From Owenia fusiformis (lineage: Eukaryota > Annelida > Polychaeta > Sabellida > Oweniidae), in contig CAIIXF020000011.1 in the NCBI GenBank assembly GCA_903813345.2, positions 441,001 through 501,000 of the forward strand: a stretch of DNA of 60,000 nt, in the 5' to 3' direction. The notes under the pieces are model-generated. The model did not search any database and had not been told where the DNA came from. It worked only from the letters and a program-made list of their open reading frames with translations. This document shows, in pieces, positions 47,101-52,649 of the stretch. Position numbers and translations under genes: made by a program. Positions within the stretch are counted from its first letter, which is position 1, and each line of letters opens with the position of its first letter.

Positions 47101-48193
47101 TTCAGCCCAGTAATCATAGTAATTATTTTATACTTGCATATTTACAGGTTATGCTAAAACACCTAAAACAACAAACCAAAGATCTGAAGATTGATCGTGA
47201 TGATTTGGCTGCATCAAGAATAAGAGAAGCTGCGCTAGAAATGGAGGTCAAAGAGTTGCGTAATGAGCTGAGGGAGGCGCGGGAAACACAATCTCCGGTA
47301 AGGATAGATATTCCACAATAATTAGGAAAAGTCATGCTAAATTAGATAAGGCATAAAATGACATTTAACAATATGACTGGTGAACGGTTCCAAATGGTCA
47401 CGAACCATTGTTATATCACATATGTTTAACGCCATTTACAAAAATACATACCTTACCTATAGTAATAGTAATAAGTCATTACTCTTTTACTTTTAACTCT
47501 GTGGTTTGATTTGATATTATTACCACCTTGCCGGGCCAGTTCTAGGGGTTTTAGTGCTAGTTTAGAAGGCATTCATTTTACTATATCGACATGAGAAATG
47601 TGTGACGTCATAGTGGTCGTCCATATGGACCGGTCTAGAATATATTCTGGACCGGCAATTTTCTCCGGGAAATCAGATATCGTTCAATGCGTAAGATTTT
47701 CTTGCTGTTTCAGTCCTGGTAGTTAACGGTGGTAATAATACTAATAACGTCATTTCTGCGAGCAATATACGATTTAGCACGCACTTATAATCTTGTCAGT
47801 TGTATGAAAATGTAAAAATAATGTTACGTCAAAATGTTCGTACTTTGAATAAAAGGCTATGACATAAATTATATGTGGATATGTTTCTTTTTACAGGAGA
47901 TGAAACATTTTAATGCCATACAGAACAAAATCGCTGAGATGGAACAAAGACATTCACAACGAGAGCAAGAACTGAGACAAATCATACGAAACACTCAAAT
48001 GCAGGCCTCAACTGACAATGCTGCAGTTACACATGAAGTGGAAAAATGGAGGGCAGTTGTTGATGTGAAAAATAAGGAACTCGAACAGTTTAGAAAGGAG
48101 TTGGATTCTATTTTGGGTGTGCTCCAGGAGTTGCATAAACAGGGGGTAGTGCTACCCATTAGGAATAATAATTTAACACCAGGGCCCAGTTGA
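8038..48193 (+). CDS. CEP162: Centrosomal protein of 162 kDa (CEP162/QN1), 29 coding exons
   Basis: In known animals CEP162 is a microtubule-binding coiled-coil protein at the distal centriole that helps assemble the ciliary transition zone with CEP290. Coding exons: 8038-8100, 8597-8738, 9696-9973, 10240-10279, 10937-11034, 11510-11614, 12523-12613, 12735-13247, 13618-13692, 13963-14109, 14557-14697, 14945-15090, 19774-19897, 21340-21452, 21869-22001, 22514-22637, 29906-30053, 30562-30711, 35002-35163, 36325-36408, 37179-37307, 37498-37587, 37981-38173, 39381-39572, 39845-40029, 45119-45226, 45868-45984, 47148-47297, 47897-48193. All introns are GT-AG and all phases join: 4338 nt, 1445 residues, close to about 1400 in human. 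Family marks are the acidic N-terminus (DDLDEKFDQFLQE), PWWMTE, GYQQENEKLY, WYAENQDLLDRDA, NPNSLPALMWAAAA and the C-terminal EMKHF...LDSILGVLQELHKQGVVLP block. From about exon 13 onward it is coiled coil. Exact splice sites are predictions. Confidence 0.93.
8101..8596 (+). other. CEP162 intron 1
   Basis: AT-rich intron; nothing recognisable. An open frame entering from 8435 owes its coding character only to exon 2. Confidence 0.7.
8597..8738 (+). CDS. CEP162: CEP162 exon 2 with PWWMTE motif
   Basis: Acceptor TTCAAG before 8597, donor GGTAAAA at 8739. It encodes a lysine run followed by QPWWMTE, the counterpart of PWWITE in vertebrate CEP162, then a Gly/Asp-rich stretch. It ends in phase 1 and joins exon 3 (9696) through a Gly codon. 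Confidence 0.9.
8754..8930. mobile_element. 177-bp pogo/Tc1-like MITE
   Basis: Starts CAGTGAAACCTG and ends with the complement CAGGTTTCACTG, flanked by TA on both sides (8752-8753, 8931-8932). Inner sequence is made of GTGGAA / TTCCAC motifs. TA duplication and the CAGTG-AACC terminus are typical of pogo-like Tc1/mariner relatives. No coding capacity. Lies 15 bp inside CEP162 intron 2. Confidence 0.8.
8933..9695 (+). other. Rest of CEP162 intron 2
   Basis: AT-rich; no gene or repeat recognised. A 98-codon minus-strand frame (8993-9289) has no family resemblance. Confidence 0.6.
10280..10936 (+). other. CEP162 intron 4
   Basis: AT-rich intron with a short TA tract near 10380; nothing else recognised. 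Confidence 0.6.
11045..11450. repeat. Degenerate short tandem repeat (GATCAGTATGTAGAT-like)
   Basis: Intron 5 is mostly irregular copies of a 12-20 bp motif GATCAGTATGTAGAT mixed with TAGTGTAGTAGTATTTA. Copy number is about 20, but units are uneven. Confidence 0.75.
12015..12497. repeat. 69-bp minisatellite, 7 copies, in CEP162 intron 6
   Basis: Seven units starting TGTGAACTGC at 12015, 12084, 12153, 12222, 12291, 12360 and 12429. Because 69 is a multiple of 3, a 23-residue periodic open frame appears on both strands; neither is a gene. The array sits just before exon 7, between two copies of the exon's own acceptor (11954-11971 and 12511-12528). Confidence 0.95.
12735..13247 (+). CDS. CEP162: CEP162 exon 8, largest exon, repeated SVFDLLxP motif
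   Basis: This 513-nt exon encodes part of the predicted disordered N-terminal half. Four copies of a short motif stand out at about residues 323, 347, 367 and 405: EPNVLDILKP, EPSVFDLLKP, EPSVFDLLQP and RSVFALLQP. Vertebrate CEP162 has weakly similar single segments here. The repetition suggests a multivalent docking site; no partner can be named from sequence. Confidence 0.88.
13248..14556 (+). other. CEP162 introns 8-10 around exons 9 and 10
   Basis: Intron sequence 13248-13617, 13693-13962 and 14110-14556 is AT-rich, with no recognisable gene or repeat. Exon 9 (13618-13692) and exon 10 (13963-14109) lie between. Confidence 0.6.
15494..15785 (+). CDS. Nested gene exon 1: signal peptide and PAN-like module
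   Basis: ATG at 15494 is preferred over the in-frame codon at 15473 because it gives a standard signal peptide start (MAYFFSFWLMF). The exon ends at AGAG before GTAGTT. The cysteine spacing and the aromatic/Ala-rich AAAY after the third Cys fit PAN-type domains of invertebrate extracellular proteins. A partial TATA-like TCTATAGAAA lies about 45 bp upstream. Confidence 0.75.
15494..18094 (+). CDS. Nested gene: secreted PAN/apple-like protein with Thr/Asn-Gly repeats, two exons
   Basis: Exon 1 is 15494-15785 (donor AG|GTAGTT) and exon 2 is 16374-18094 (acceptor TTTTACAG). Phase 1 joins through a Gly codon, giving 670 residues. Residues 1-20 are a signal peptide with a Phe-rich core ending near CVVS. 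A cysteine module follows, C-x3-C-x5-C-x11-C (AECFVKCIRHQNCEAAAY), like half of a PAN/apple domain. Exon 2 encodes about 33 near-identical 14-16 residue repeats, NEMVATTNGMGSGGNA and NEMVATTNNIGSGGNA, rich in Thr and likely O-glycosylated. The tail has GSGDYFYPEGSGEYLYSDY. There is no transmembrane or GPI signal, so it is probably secreted. The whole gene lies in CEP162 intron 12 on the same strand. No named homologue is recognised. Confidence 0.78.
16374..18094 (+). CDS. Nested gene exon 2: Thr/Asn-Gly repeat region and acidic Tyr tail
   Basis: The reading frame stays open for 1721 nt. The tandem unit is 48 bp (some 42), so the frame is preserved and the other frames also stay open by chance. 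Blocks of about 186 bp are themselves duplicated (NQMV...NERV...GGNEMV...NNIGSIG pattern, 17460-17830), as is the NAFVSSTxSIGSGGKTNEIV block (near 16600 and 16840). Stop TAA at 18092-18094. Confidence 0.82.
16404..17960. repeat. 48-bp coding minisatellite
   Basis: About 33 copies of a 42-48 bp unit (AAATGAAATGGTTGCTACAA core) inside exon 2 of the nested gene. Two variant types alternate (GGCATGGGAAGT and AACATTGGAAGT). High-order duplications of several units point to recent unequal exchange, so allele length is probably polymorphic. Confidence 0.93.
18095..19555 (+). other. 3' flank of nested gene within CEP162 intron 12
   Basis: AT-rich. Possible poly(A) signals AATAAA at 18893-18898 and 18972-18977. 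No other gene recognised. Confidence 0.5.
18322..18428. repeat. 22-bp tandem repeat, about 5 copies
   Basis: Unit ACATTATACCATCAAATTGC plus AA, with small variants; lies about 230 bp after the nested gene's stop. Confidence 0.9.
19562..19773 (+). repeat. Two partial duplicate copies of CEP162 exon 13 with acceptors
   Basis: Units start at 19562 and 19668, with the true exon at 19774: an exact 106-bp period. Each copy has TTATAG, the exon's first about 72 nt, then AAG TAA, so reading through stops in frame. Both copies, but not the true exon, contain GGC|GTAAGT, a consensus donor 21 nt into the exon. Confidence 0.9.
19774..19897 (+). CDS. CEP162: CEP162 exon 13, start of coiled coil
   Basis: Phase 0 in, phase 1 out (donor GTAAGA). 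Encodes DEDYSKGLSQIGVEREEAL and then REAKEWQEQWREERKLVAKL, matching the start of the long CEP162 coiled coil. Only this copy of the three tandem copies reads through without a stop. Confidence 0.9.
20045..21187. repeat. 25-bp minisatellite, about 46 copies, in CEP162 intron 13
   Basis: Unit CAGTGTGTGTCAGTGTCATA plus TGTAT, with point variants and a few 2-bp and larger length changes. All three plus-strand frames stay open for about 390 codons because neither the unit nor its shifted versions contain a stop; these frames are not genes. Confidence 0.95.
21453..21868 (+). other. CEP162 intron 14
   Basis: AT-rich; nothing recognised. Confidence 0.6.
22045..22190. repeat. About 53-bp tandem repeat, 3 copies
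   Basis: Copies share GACCAATCGGAATACA and CTGTCACATGT; the outer ones are diverged. Lies in CEP162 intron 15 just before the exon-16 duplicates. Confidence 0.7.
22198..22513 (+). repeat. Three decayed acceptor-plus-exon copies before CEP162 exon 16
   Basis: Starts at 22198, 22301 and 22390, each after a T-rich tract and AG and each opening GATACC like the true exon at 22514. The 22390 copy keeps about 75 nt of the exon (through AGTCAGTCCAGTCTGAT), then decays; the 22301 copy keeps only a few bases. Confidence 0.85.
24467..24498. repeat. Perfect palindrome, 15-bp arms
   Basis: CATGGACCTATATCC, TC, then its exact complement. Lies inside the large inverted-repeat element. Confidence 0.9.
24964..25950. 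mobile_element. About 990-bp insertion inside the large element
   Basis: The local repeat is interrupted here: TTAAAGTGTC before and TTAAAATGTC after look like a 10-bp target duplication, compared with the uninterrupted relative near 28080. The insert differs in composition, contains CTATAAATAG near 25003, and has no convincing ORF. Class unknown. Confidence 0.45.
30562..30711 (+). CDS. CEP162: CEP162 exon 18, parent of the 122-bp array
   Basis: 50 codons, phase 0 at both ends, acceptor GATTTTAG. Encodes coiled coil TREGKLKFEISTLEQTRREL followed by the segment that is repeated downstream. It joins exon 19 at 35002 (ETQRELLVEV). Confidence 0.9.
30712..34700 (+). repeat. About 122-bp array of CEP162 exon-18 3' ends with donors, about 31 copies
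   Basis: Each unit contains the last about 86 nt of exon 18 (from ACATATAGAAATGCTAGTTG to ATAAAGACAAG), a donor-like AAG|GTTAGT in most units, and about 35 nt of intron. Counting CTAAATACAGATAAAGAC gives about 32 including the true exon. Units lack a good acceptor, so they are probably intronic. The last unit has lost the donor (AAGGTTTATA, about 34692). Confidence 0.95.
30846..31061. mobile_element. 216-bp hAT-like MITE inside the exon-18 array
   Basis: Ends CAGTGATCTCCCC and GGGGAGAACACTG are inverted with one mismatch. TGCAAAT stands on both sides (the last G overlaps the element end), matching the array unit's own TGCAAAT. CAGTG termini and a 7-8 bp duplication suggest the hAT superfamily. 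No ORF. Confidence 0.7.
35386..36279. mobile_element. 894-bp pogo/Tc1-like non-autonomous element
   Basis: CAGTAGAACCTG at 35386 and its complement CAGGTTCTACTG ending at 36279, flanked by TA. Subterminal GTGGAACACC / GGTGTTCCAC motifs recur at both ends. Three GACATTCTTAATCCTCC-like copies lie near 35590-35710. No transposase frame. In CEP162 intron 19. Confidence 0.8.
36432..36775 (+). mobile_element. tRNA-derived SINE
   Basis: The head is tRNA-like: Pol III A box TAGCTCAGCGGT (36444-36455) and B box GATTCGATCCC (36488-36498), spaced as in a tRNA. The possible anticodon loop TTACGCA would read ACG (Arg), but the stems are poor. The body continues with ATAAGTGCACATAAAAGAAC, a CTCCTTCAAGGAG palindrome and a CGTATATATATATACG hairpin, ending near TAAACAAAATACAATACGAT. 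It starts about 24 bp after the exon-20 donor. Confidence 0.85.
36785..37070. repeat. Imperfect duplication of about 120-bp segments
   Basis: CAGATGTTGGTTTATGTTGC and surrounding CTGGGG...TCAGAG text occur twice (about 36785-36860 and 36900-37010), with divergence. Confidence 0.6.
38216..38850. repeat. 41-bp palindromic minisatellite, about 15 copies
   Basis: Unit ATGTCACCATCACATGTGAT plus GACATATGGTTACATATTGTT. Each unit contains the perfect palindrome CATCACATGTGATG and a CATATG. Begins 43 bp after the CEP162 exon-23 donor. Confidence 0.93.
38851..39380 (+). other. Rest of CEP162 intron 23
   Basis: AT-rich, nothing recognised apart from a short TTATATATTATATT stretch near 39250-39285. Confidence 0.5.
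39845..40029 (+). CDS. CEP162: CEP162 exon 25, parent of the 106-bp array
   Basis: Phase 1 in (G|GG), phase 0 out. Encodes GEKRAKKPSRKSHS, then TPDTFAGAHISDVLAENEQL, matching the basic linker and HTFTDSHVSEVL segment of vertebrate CEP162. Donor AAAG|GTAGGA at 40030. Confidence 0.9.
40030..42810 (+). repeat. 106-bp array of CEP162 exon-25 3' ends with donors, about 24 copies
   Basis: Units carry TGTTTCTAAGGCATACACAC ... CAGCTTAAACTAAAG, the last about 80 nt of exon 25, then GTAGGATAATACAACATATA. Donor-like junctions recur at 40136, 40193, 40299 and so on. Three units are deleted to 57 bp (40136-40192, 42590-42700). No good acceptor in units. Interrupted by a MITE at 41375-41744. Confidence 0.95.
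41375..41744. mobile_element. Compound foldback MITE inside the exon-25 array
   Basis: Two nested structures: a hairpin with 28-bp arms (41375-41402 and 41460-41487; TTATGTCACTATCGTGGCA start, 1 mismatch), then a pair of perfect 24-bp inverted repeats (41493-41516 and 41721-41744; TTATAACATACCTATGATG start). Comparison with neighbouring array units shows the whole about 370 bp inserted at ATAAT. No ORF. Confidence 0.8.
43022..43422. mobile_element. About 400-bp MITE between the exon-25 and exon-26 arrays
   Basis: ATTACGCCACTCTAAGT at the left and the complement of ATTATACCACTCTAAGT at the right, followed by ATTACAGTTG in both arms: about 30-bp inverted ends with few mismatches. Contains CATTTATGACGTCACTTGAT-like direct repeats (43130-43205). 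No ORF. Confidence 0.7.
43489..45118 (+). repeat. 117-bp array of acceptor plus CEP162 exon-26 5' part, 14 copies
   Basis: Units start at 43489 and then every 117 bp from 43598 (43715 and so on) to the true exon at 45119. Each has ATTGTAG|GTTGAGAGACTTGAG..., about 75 nt of exon ending GAGGCTGTT, then an in-frame TAG and TGTAAATACC. If spliced in they would terminate translation. A long minus-strand open frame across the array (39-residue period) is a by-product of the 117-bp period. Confidence 0.95.
45119..45226 (+). CDS. CEP162: CEP162 exon 26, parent of the 117-bp array
   Basis: 36 codons, phase 0 both ends. Encodes VERLELEGHQERVDLNKVIA, then EGEAVARRDRENLLQE. Only this copy continues past GAGGCTGTT with GCTAGGAGAGAC to a donor, whereas the 14 upstream copies have TAG there. 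Confidence 0.88.
45227..45867 (+). other. CEP162 intron 26
   Basis: AT-rich. 45250-45370 holds GTGGAACACCTCCGTAAATG and AGGAACACCTCCC, a decayed relative of the pogo-like elements elsewhere in the window. Confidence 0.5.
46096..46709 (+). mobile_element. Decayed mariner/Tc1-like transposon, 614 bp
   Basis: Inverted ends CAGGGTGGGCCAAAAAAA and complement, TA on both sides (46094-46095, 46710-46711). On the + strand around 46314-46394 the remains of a DDE transposase C-terminus can be read: WP, then NSPDANPSEYRVWEGLKDIV, resembling the W-P-x-x-SPDLNP...W signature of mariner/Tc enzymes. Stops and internal deletion make it inactive. In CEP162 intron 27. Confidence 0.85.
46240..46440 (+). pseudogene. 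Mariner/Tc-like transposase remnant
   Basis: Only about the last third of the catalytic region is recognisable, including the D of SPDANP that corresponds to the third acidic position; a TGA follows at about 46395. N-terminal and middle regions are missing. Confidence 0.7.
47515..47740. mobile_element. 226-bp MITE in CEP162 intron 28
   Basis: Perfect 13-bp inverted ends TATTATTACCACC / GGTGGTAATAATA. An inner hairpin CCGGTCTAGAATATATTCTG...GACCGG lies at about 47620-47665. Ends resemble those of the 48307 element. Confidence 0.75.
47897..48193 (+). CDS. CEP162: CEP162 last coding exon
   Basis: 98 codons and TGA at 48191-48193. This is the most conserved part: EMKHFNAIQNKIAEMEQRH, then LRQIIRNTQ, VEKWRAVVDVKNKELEQF and LDSILGVLQELHKQGVVLP, matching the CEP162 C-terminus. 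No AATAAA follows closely; the first clear one is at 49126-49131, beyond a MITE at 48307-49051, so the 3' UTR may include that element. Confidence 0.95.
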   Translation, partial: EMKHFNAIQNKIAEMEQRHSQREQELRQIIRNTQMQASTDNAAVTHEVEKWRAVVDVKNKELEQFRKELDSILGVLQELHKQGVVLPIRNNNLTPGPS

Positions 48194-48306
48194 ATCTCAT
48201 TCAGGAGTGAATAGTTCTGGTTACTGCTGTTAAGTGCTGATTTTTAGTTTTAATTCATGAAATAGCCTTGTTAAAGTCGGTATTTTTTTTACTTATCTGA
48301 TCTTGA

Positions 48307-49051
48307 ATTATTACCGCCTTGTACAATCCAATACATCTCCGCTGTTATTATGCTGAAATATTCAACGGTTTCGAGATTTCCATAATACCTACGCTATCAG
48401 GGGTATCGCGAAACCTTATTGGTTGACAGATAACGCGTGGACACGACGTGTGACTTCAGGCTTAGTGACCAATCAAAACGTTATTAGGTTGAGCTGCATA
48501 AACAAAACAAACTTCCCATCTACGACTTGAAATTCAATGATCTGATCGAGTGTTTCTTTAGAGTTACAATATATTAGTATGTAATTAAATGTACACTGGA
48601 AGGTAAGAGTCATTAGTATAAATTAAATCATCAATCAATGTTGATTTAAAACTGATTTCGTGATGAAAATGCACGAAGACCTAGTCCAATGTAACGGGTC
48701 ATGCTGTCGTCGATCGATCAGTGATTGAATCTCAGCCTACATGTTCAGCGATCGTTTCAACGTTTATTGTTGAAATCTTCTCACCTTTGGTAATCCGCTC
48801 GATGCCCCGGCATCCACTAAACTCTCATTGATATTTATCTGATAAAATATTTGTATTTTCATGATGAATTCGTGCTCAGATTCGTGCAAGATTTGTTCGT
48901 GAAAAGTCCCGGTGAAAAGTGTACTTGTTTTTGACAGTGCATAATAATGAGCTAACGCTACAGGGCCATCGTTGATTGGTCAAATTTTACCGACATCAAC
49001 AAACTGTCGGTAAAGCACGTGGCTTTCTCTTTGGTACAAGGCGGTCATAAT
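48307..49051. mobile_element. 745-bp MITE-like element after CEP162
   Basis: ATTATTACCGCCTTGTAC at 48307-48324 and its complement at 49034-49051 with one mismatch. The ends share TATTACC(A/G)CCTTG with the 47515 element, so they are probably one family. No ORF. Probably within or just past the CEP162 3' UTR. Confidence 0.75.
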
Positions 49052-49125
49052 AGAAATCAAGATAAGTAAGAGACTGACTTGGGCAAGGCTATTCATGAAA
49101 CTATATCAGCAAAAAGGGGTGAAAC

Positions 49126-49131
49126 AATAAA
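49126..49131 (+). promoter_or_regulatory. Candidate CEP162 poly(A) signal
   Basis: First AATAAA on the + strand after the stop codon, 930 bp downstream, past the MITE. Assignment is by position only. Confidence 0.35.
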
Positions 49132-49229
49132 TATTAATGTTCATAATAAAACAATTGTTGTCGTAACTAGTAGTACAGTTTGACTAATTGTTGCTGATGT
49201 CATTGATCAAGTAATGGATTTGAACCAAA

Positions 49230-49560
49230 TATCTTAACTTGTTCTACAAGTTCTGCAAGTTATTTGAGATAACGCCACCATTTTGCTGTCCAGCAGCCAT
49301 CTTGAGAATCTCTTCTTGAGCGGATTTGTATGTCCAGGCATAAATTTATCAACTTTGAACCAAATCCCTTTTCTGGTATTTGAGTAATTTAGACTTTTTA
49401 TTAAAATGGCAGCCATTTTGAATTCAGTGGCCATCTTGAAAATTTGTTCTTGAGCAGTCCTTCTCTCGGGCATCCGAAAAGTAAGACTTGAATTAACAAA
49501 GATCATGAAAAATTGGCTGCCATTTTAAATTAAATGGCCTTATTGAAAATTCCTTCTCAA
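49230..49560. repeat. CCATTTTG/CCATCTTG-rich repeat
   Basis: Contains at least five CCAT(C/T)TTG or complementary motifs, in phrases such as GGCAGCCATTTTGAATTCAG and GTGGCCATCTTGA, with two related TTCTTGAGC segments. An imperfect tandem of about 130 bp. Confidence 0.6.
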
Positions 49561-51290
49561 ATACACTGGATTGTTGCTCAATAAGGCACCAACATAAAGA
49601 ACCAGTCCATCGGCTGGTATTTGAGTTATGCCCAAACGAATGACTTCTCTATTATCCCTCTCAAAATCATTCAGTGGTACAATAAAGCTCATTGACCATC
49701 TTTTACAGATGTCAGATGACCTGATATCATGAACACTGATTCAATAATTTCTTTGCTAATGTTGCCTAAGAGCCTCAAAAATCAAATAAGAGCAATGGAC
49801 ATTTTCAGTCTTCTACGCACCACTTGTAAATTACTTTTTTTTTCATTTCTGACACATCAATAAATTTTTAGGAAAAATTTCATGCCCACAGTGATTAATC
49901 TATCTACATAATGGTGTTTATGATATAAACACGTTGTACATCATGCTCAAAACAATGCCATGCATTAATATTCAAATAAACAAAGCTAAAATATTTTTAT
50001 CTAATCAATTTTATTGCGCATATAAAATTAATTCCATTCATCTGATAAATGTAATCTGATTCATTAAAACTCAGAAGACAGCTCATATTTAAGAGTTTAG
50101 AATATTTTATGACAGAAATAATACTTCAAAAATAAATATTTCCCTCTGGATATATATCATATCCTGGGAGGGCTATGACACGCCATGTAATAACATTAAG
50201 GGAGGGTGCCTTTCAAGAAGATTTGAATCACATAAATATGTTAAAACTTAAAATAGAAACTAAATTGCGATATGTTTAGCAAAGAAGGCACGTGGTATCA
50301 ACGTTGGCATTTACTATATAAGAACATTAGAGGATGAAAAAGTAGTTCACAAATAGTAGGCAAGAAAGAGTAGTGAAAACTTAAGTCACGGGTAGCAAGC
50401 CACAGTTTTTATAACACTTTTTGGGAGATCGCAAAACAGTGACTTTGACAAATGCGAGGGTTGATTTTAGGGCAATGTATTGTATACAATCTACATGCAC
50501 ATTTGTGATTGACATTCTATACCTAAATTATAATGCTGAAGAAAGTCTATGCAAAGACTAGGCTAATCTATAACCTTAAGACTTAAATCTGAAAGCAAAA
50601 TGCAACAAATTATTGTTTGCATGTATTTGCATTTATATGTCTGTATATATTTGCATTTATGAATATCGAAAAATTGCTAAAAAGTTAAACAATCGTTATG
50701 ATCTACAAAGCAAAAATCATTCTGAATCTTTTATTTTCTTGTTACTCACTATTATATTAAAGAAGCATATAACTCTAATACACTATAGTATATATCGTAT
50801 ACTTTGTTAATATACAATTGTGTACTCTTGGGCTAAATCTAAATATGCAAAAGTACAGCAAGGCTATCTAGCTTGAAGCTATGACCTCGAAGCTATGACC
50901 TTGAGATGAACAATCATAGGGTTAAAATAAATTATTTTTATACATTCTGTTTACTCAACTGAAGAAACATTTTTAATATAGGAATAATTAATAACATCGA
51001 AAGATACAGAATGCATAAATGTTAACTTTTCAATGACTAATCAAAATACAGCATTTTATTCTGTGAAATGACTGACCAATCAAAATATAGCATTTGATTC
51101 CGTGGAACACAATAATAAACACATATCAATGGCTGTTCATGATTATTTAGCCACCGAGACACATATATTATGCTACTATCGGTGGGTGAGTAGGGTACAT
51201 GTAATCCAAACGACAATAAACAAACAAAATATGAATGAATACATAAATTGGCATACTATTAAGGGTCTTTAAAGACGTAGGAGTATCTAC
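49561..51290. other. Intergenic, nothing recognised
   Basis: AT-rich sequence between CEP162 and CLIC. Several short open frames lack family resemblance. No gene or clear repeat seen. Confidence 0.5.
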
Positions 51291-51545
51291 CATTCTACAA
51301 GTGCAGAAATGCCTACAGATGCAGGTGTCTACAGAGGTAGGAGTCTATAGATGTAGGTGTCCATAGATGCAGGTATCTACAGATGTAGGTGTCTATAGAT
51401 ACAGCTGTCTACAGATGTAGGTGTCTACAGATGTAGGTATCTACAGATGAAGGTGTCTACAGATATAGGTGTCTATAGATGCAGGTGTCTACAAATGTAG
51501 GGGTCTATGACATATGCAGAAGTCTATGGAATGAATGCAGTTGTC
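51290..51545. repeat. 16-bp tandem repeat, about 15 copies
   Basis: Irregular units of TCTACAGATGTAGGTG with variants (TCTATAGATGCAGGTG). Each unit can base-pair with its neighbour because CTACA and TGTAG are complementary. Confidence 0.85.
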
Positions 51546-51594
51546 TAGATGCATAAAATGCTCATGGGTTCAGAGGTCTTATACCTGATGAAGC

Positions 51595-51675
51595 CAAGCT
51601 GTAATACAGTATAACTATATTTTAGTACAATACAGTATAACTGTATAAGCTGTAATACAGTATAACTATATATTG
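51595..51675. repeat. Short repeat of AATACAGTATAACT
   Basis: Three copies of (G)TAATACAGTATAACTATAT with variants. Confidence 0.75.
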
Positions 51676-51849
51676 CGATGGTGATATATGGAGTTCTATA
51701 AATAACCAGTTTGAGGCACCAGTGTCTACCAATATAGCCAACAAACATAGGAGTGAAAACATCAACTATTCAACAACGTAATCTGGTTTCACACTTGAAA
51801 ACATCCTATCCAGATTTTCAAACTTCAAATTTAAGTTATCCATTTATAG

Positions 51850-52280
51850 ACCTGTACTCTTCTAGAATACTTCTGTACTTTCCTCAAATAGTTAAATGTA
51901 TTTTCGTCAAGTAGTTTCCATAAATGTTTTTCTACTTTTCTATAATATTCAAAAACATTTCCTCAAATAGTTCTCTACTTTTTCTAGAGTTGTCAAATAC
52001 TTTCTAAAATAGTTCTGTTCTTTACCAGAATAGTCAAATACTTTCTAAAACAGTTCTGTACTTTTTCTAGAATAGTCAAATATTTTCCTTGAATAGTTCT
52101 GTATTTTCCTTGAATAGTCATGTAATTTCCTGAAATAGTCCAATATTTCCATAAACAGTGCTCTGCTTTTCTGAATAGTTCTGTACTTTCCTAGGATGAA
52201 AAGCCCTAGCTAGAGCATCAATAGCCCCAGCTAGCCCATCAATAGCCCTAGCTAGAGCATCAATAGCCCTAGCTTTCTAA
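51850..52280. repeat. Degenerate TTCTGTACTTTTCTAGAATAG repeats plus 21-bp repeat
   Basis: 51850-52195 is a decayed 33-36 bp repeat of AATAGTTCTGTACTTTTCT and AATAGTCAAATACTTTC. 52200-52275 has four copies of a about 21-bp unit AGCCCTAGCTAGAGCATCAA. Confidence 0.75.
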
Positions 52281-52394
52281 AATTGGCTTGTTGTTCACTT
52301 CAATCTCAACTAGCTGTATGTAAATATAACTGTATAATAATATATATAAAATCATTCTATATTTTCATTGCATTCAGTTTCATACAATAATGTC

Positions 52395-52649
52395 TTAGTC
52401 TCCGTTCTCGCCATTTTCTCTCGGGGGATGCTGGGCGACCTCTGCTGGGACATCCAAGGTCAAGGTCACAGGCCCGAGCATCACTTTTGTTGCTTCCATA
52501 TTAGGCTTGATTGGGGTCTTGGCGCGGTAGAACTCTACGATATCTTTATCAGCTGGACATGATCGGACAAATATTTTCTGATTGTAACAATTCTCTAGGT
52601 AGCGCCATAAGTGAATCAAATCTAGAGGGATGTCGAAATCTCGGTATGC
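52395..52649 (-). CDS. Clic: CLIC last exon
   Basis: Acceptor CATTTTCCAG, begins AYRDFDIP, stop TAA at 52397-52395. After SCPADKDIVEFYRAK the protein carries a tail PIKPNMEATKVMLG...ENGENGD. No AATAAA seen close by on this strand. Confidence 0.92.
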   Translation of the reverse strand, partial: AYRDFDIPLDLIHLWRYLENCYNQKIFVRSCPADKDIVEFYRAKTPIKPNMEATKVMLGPVTLTLDVPAEVAQHPPRENGENGD

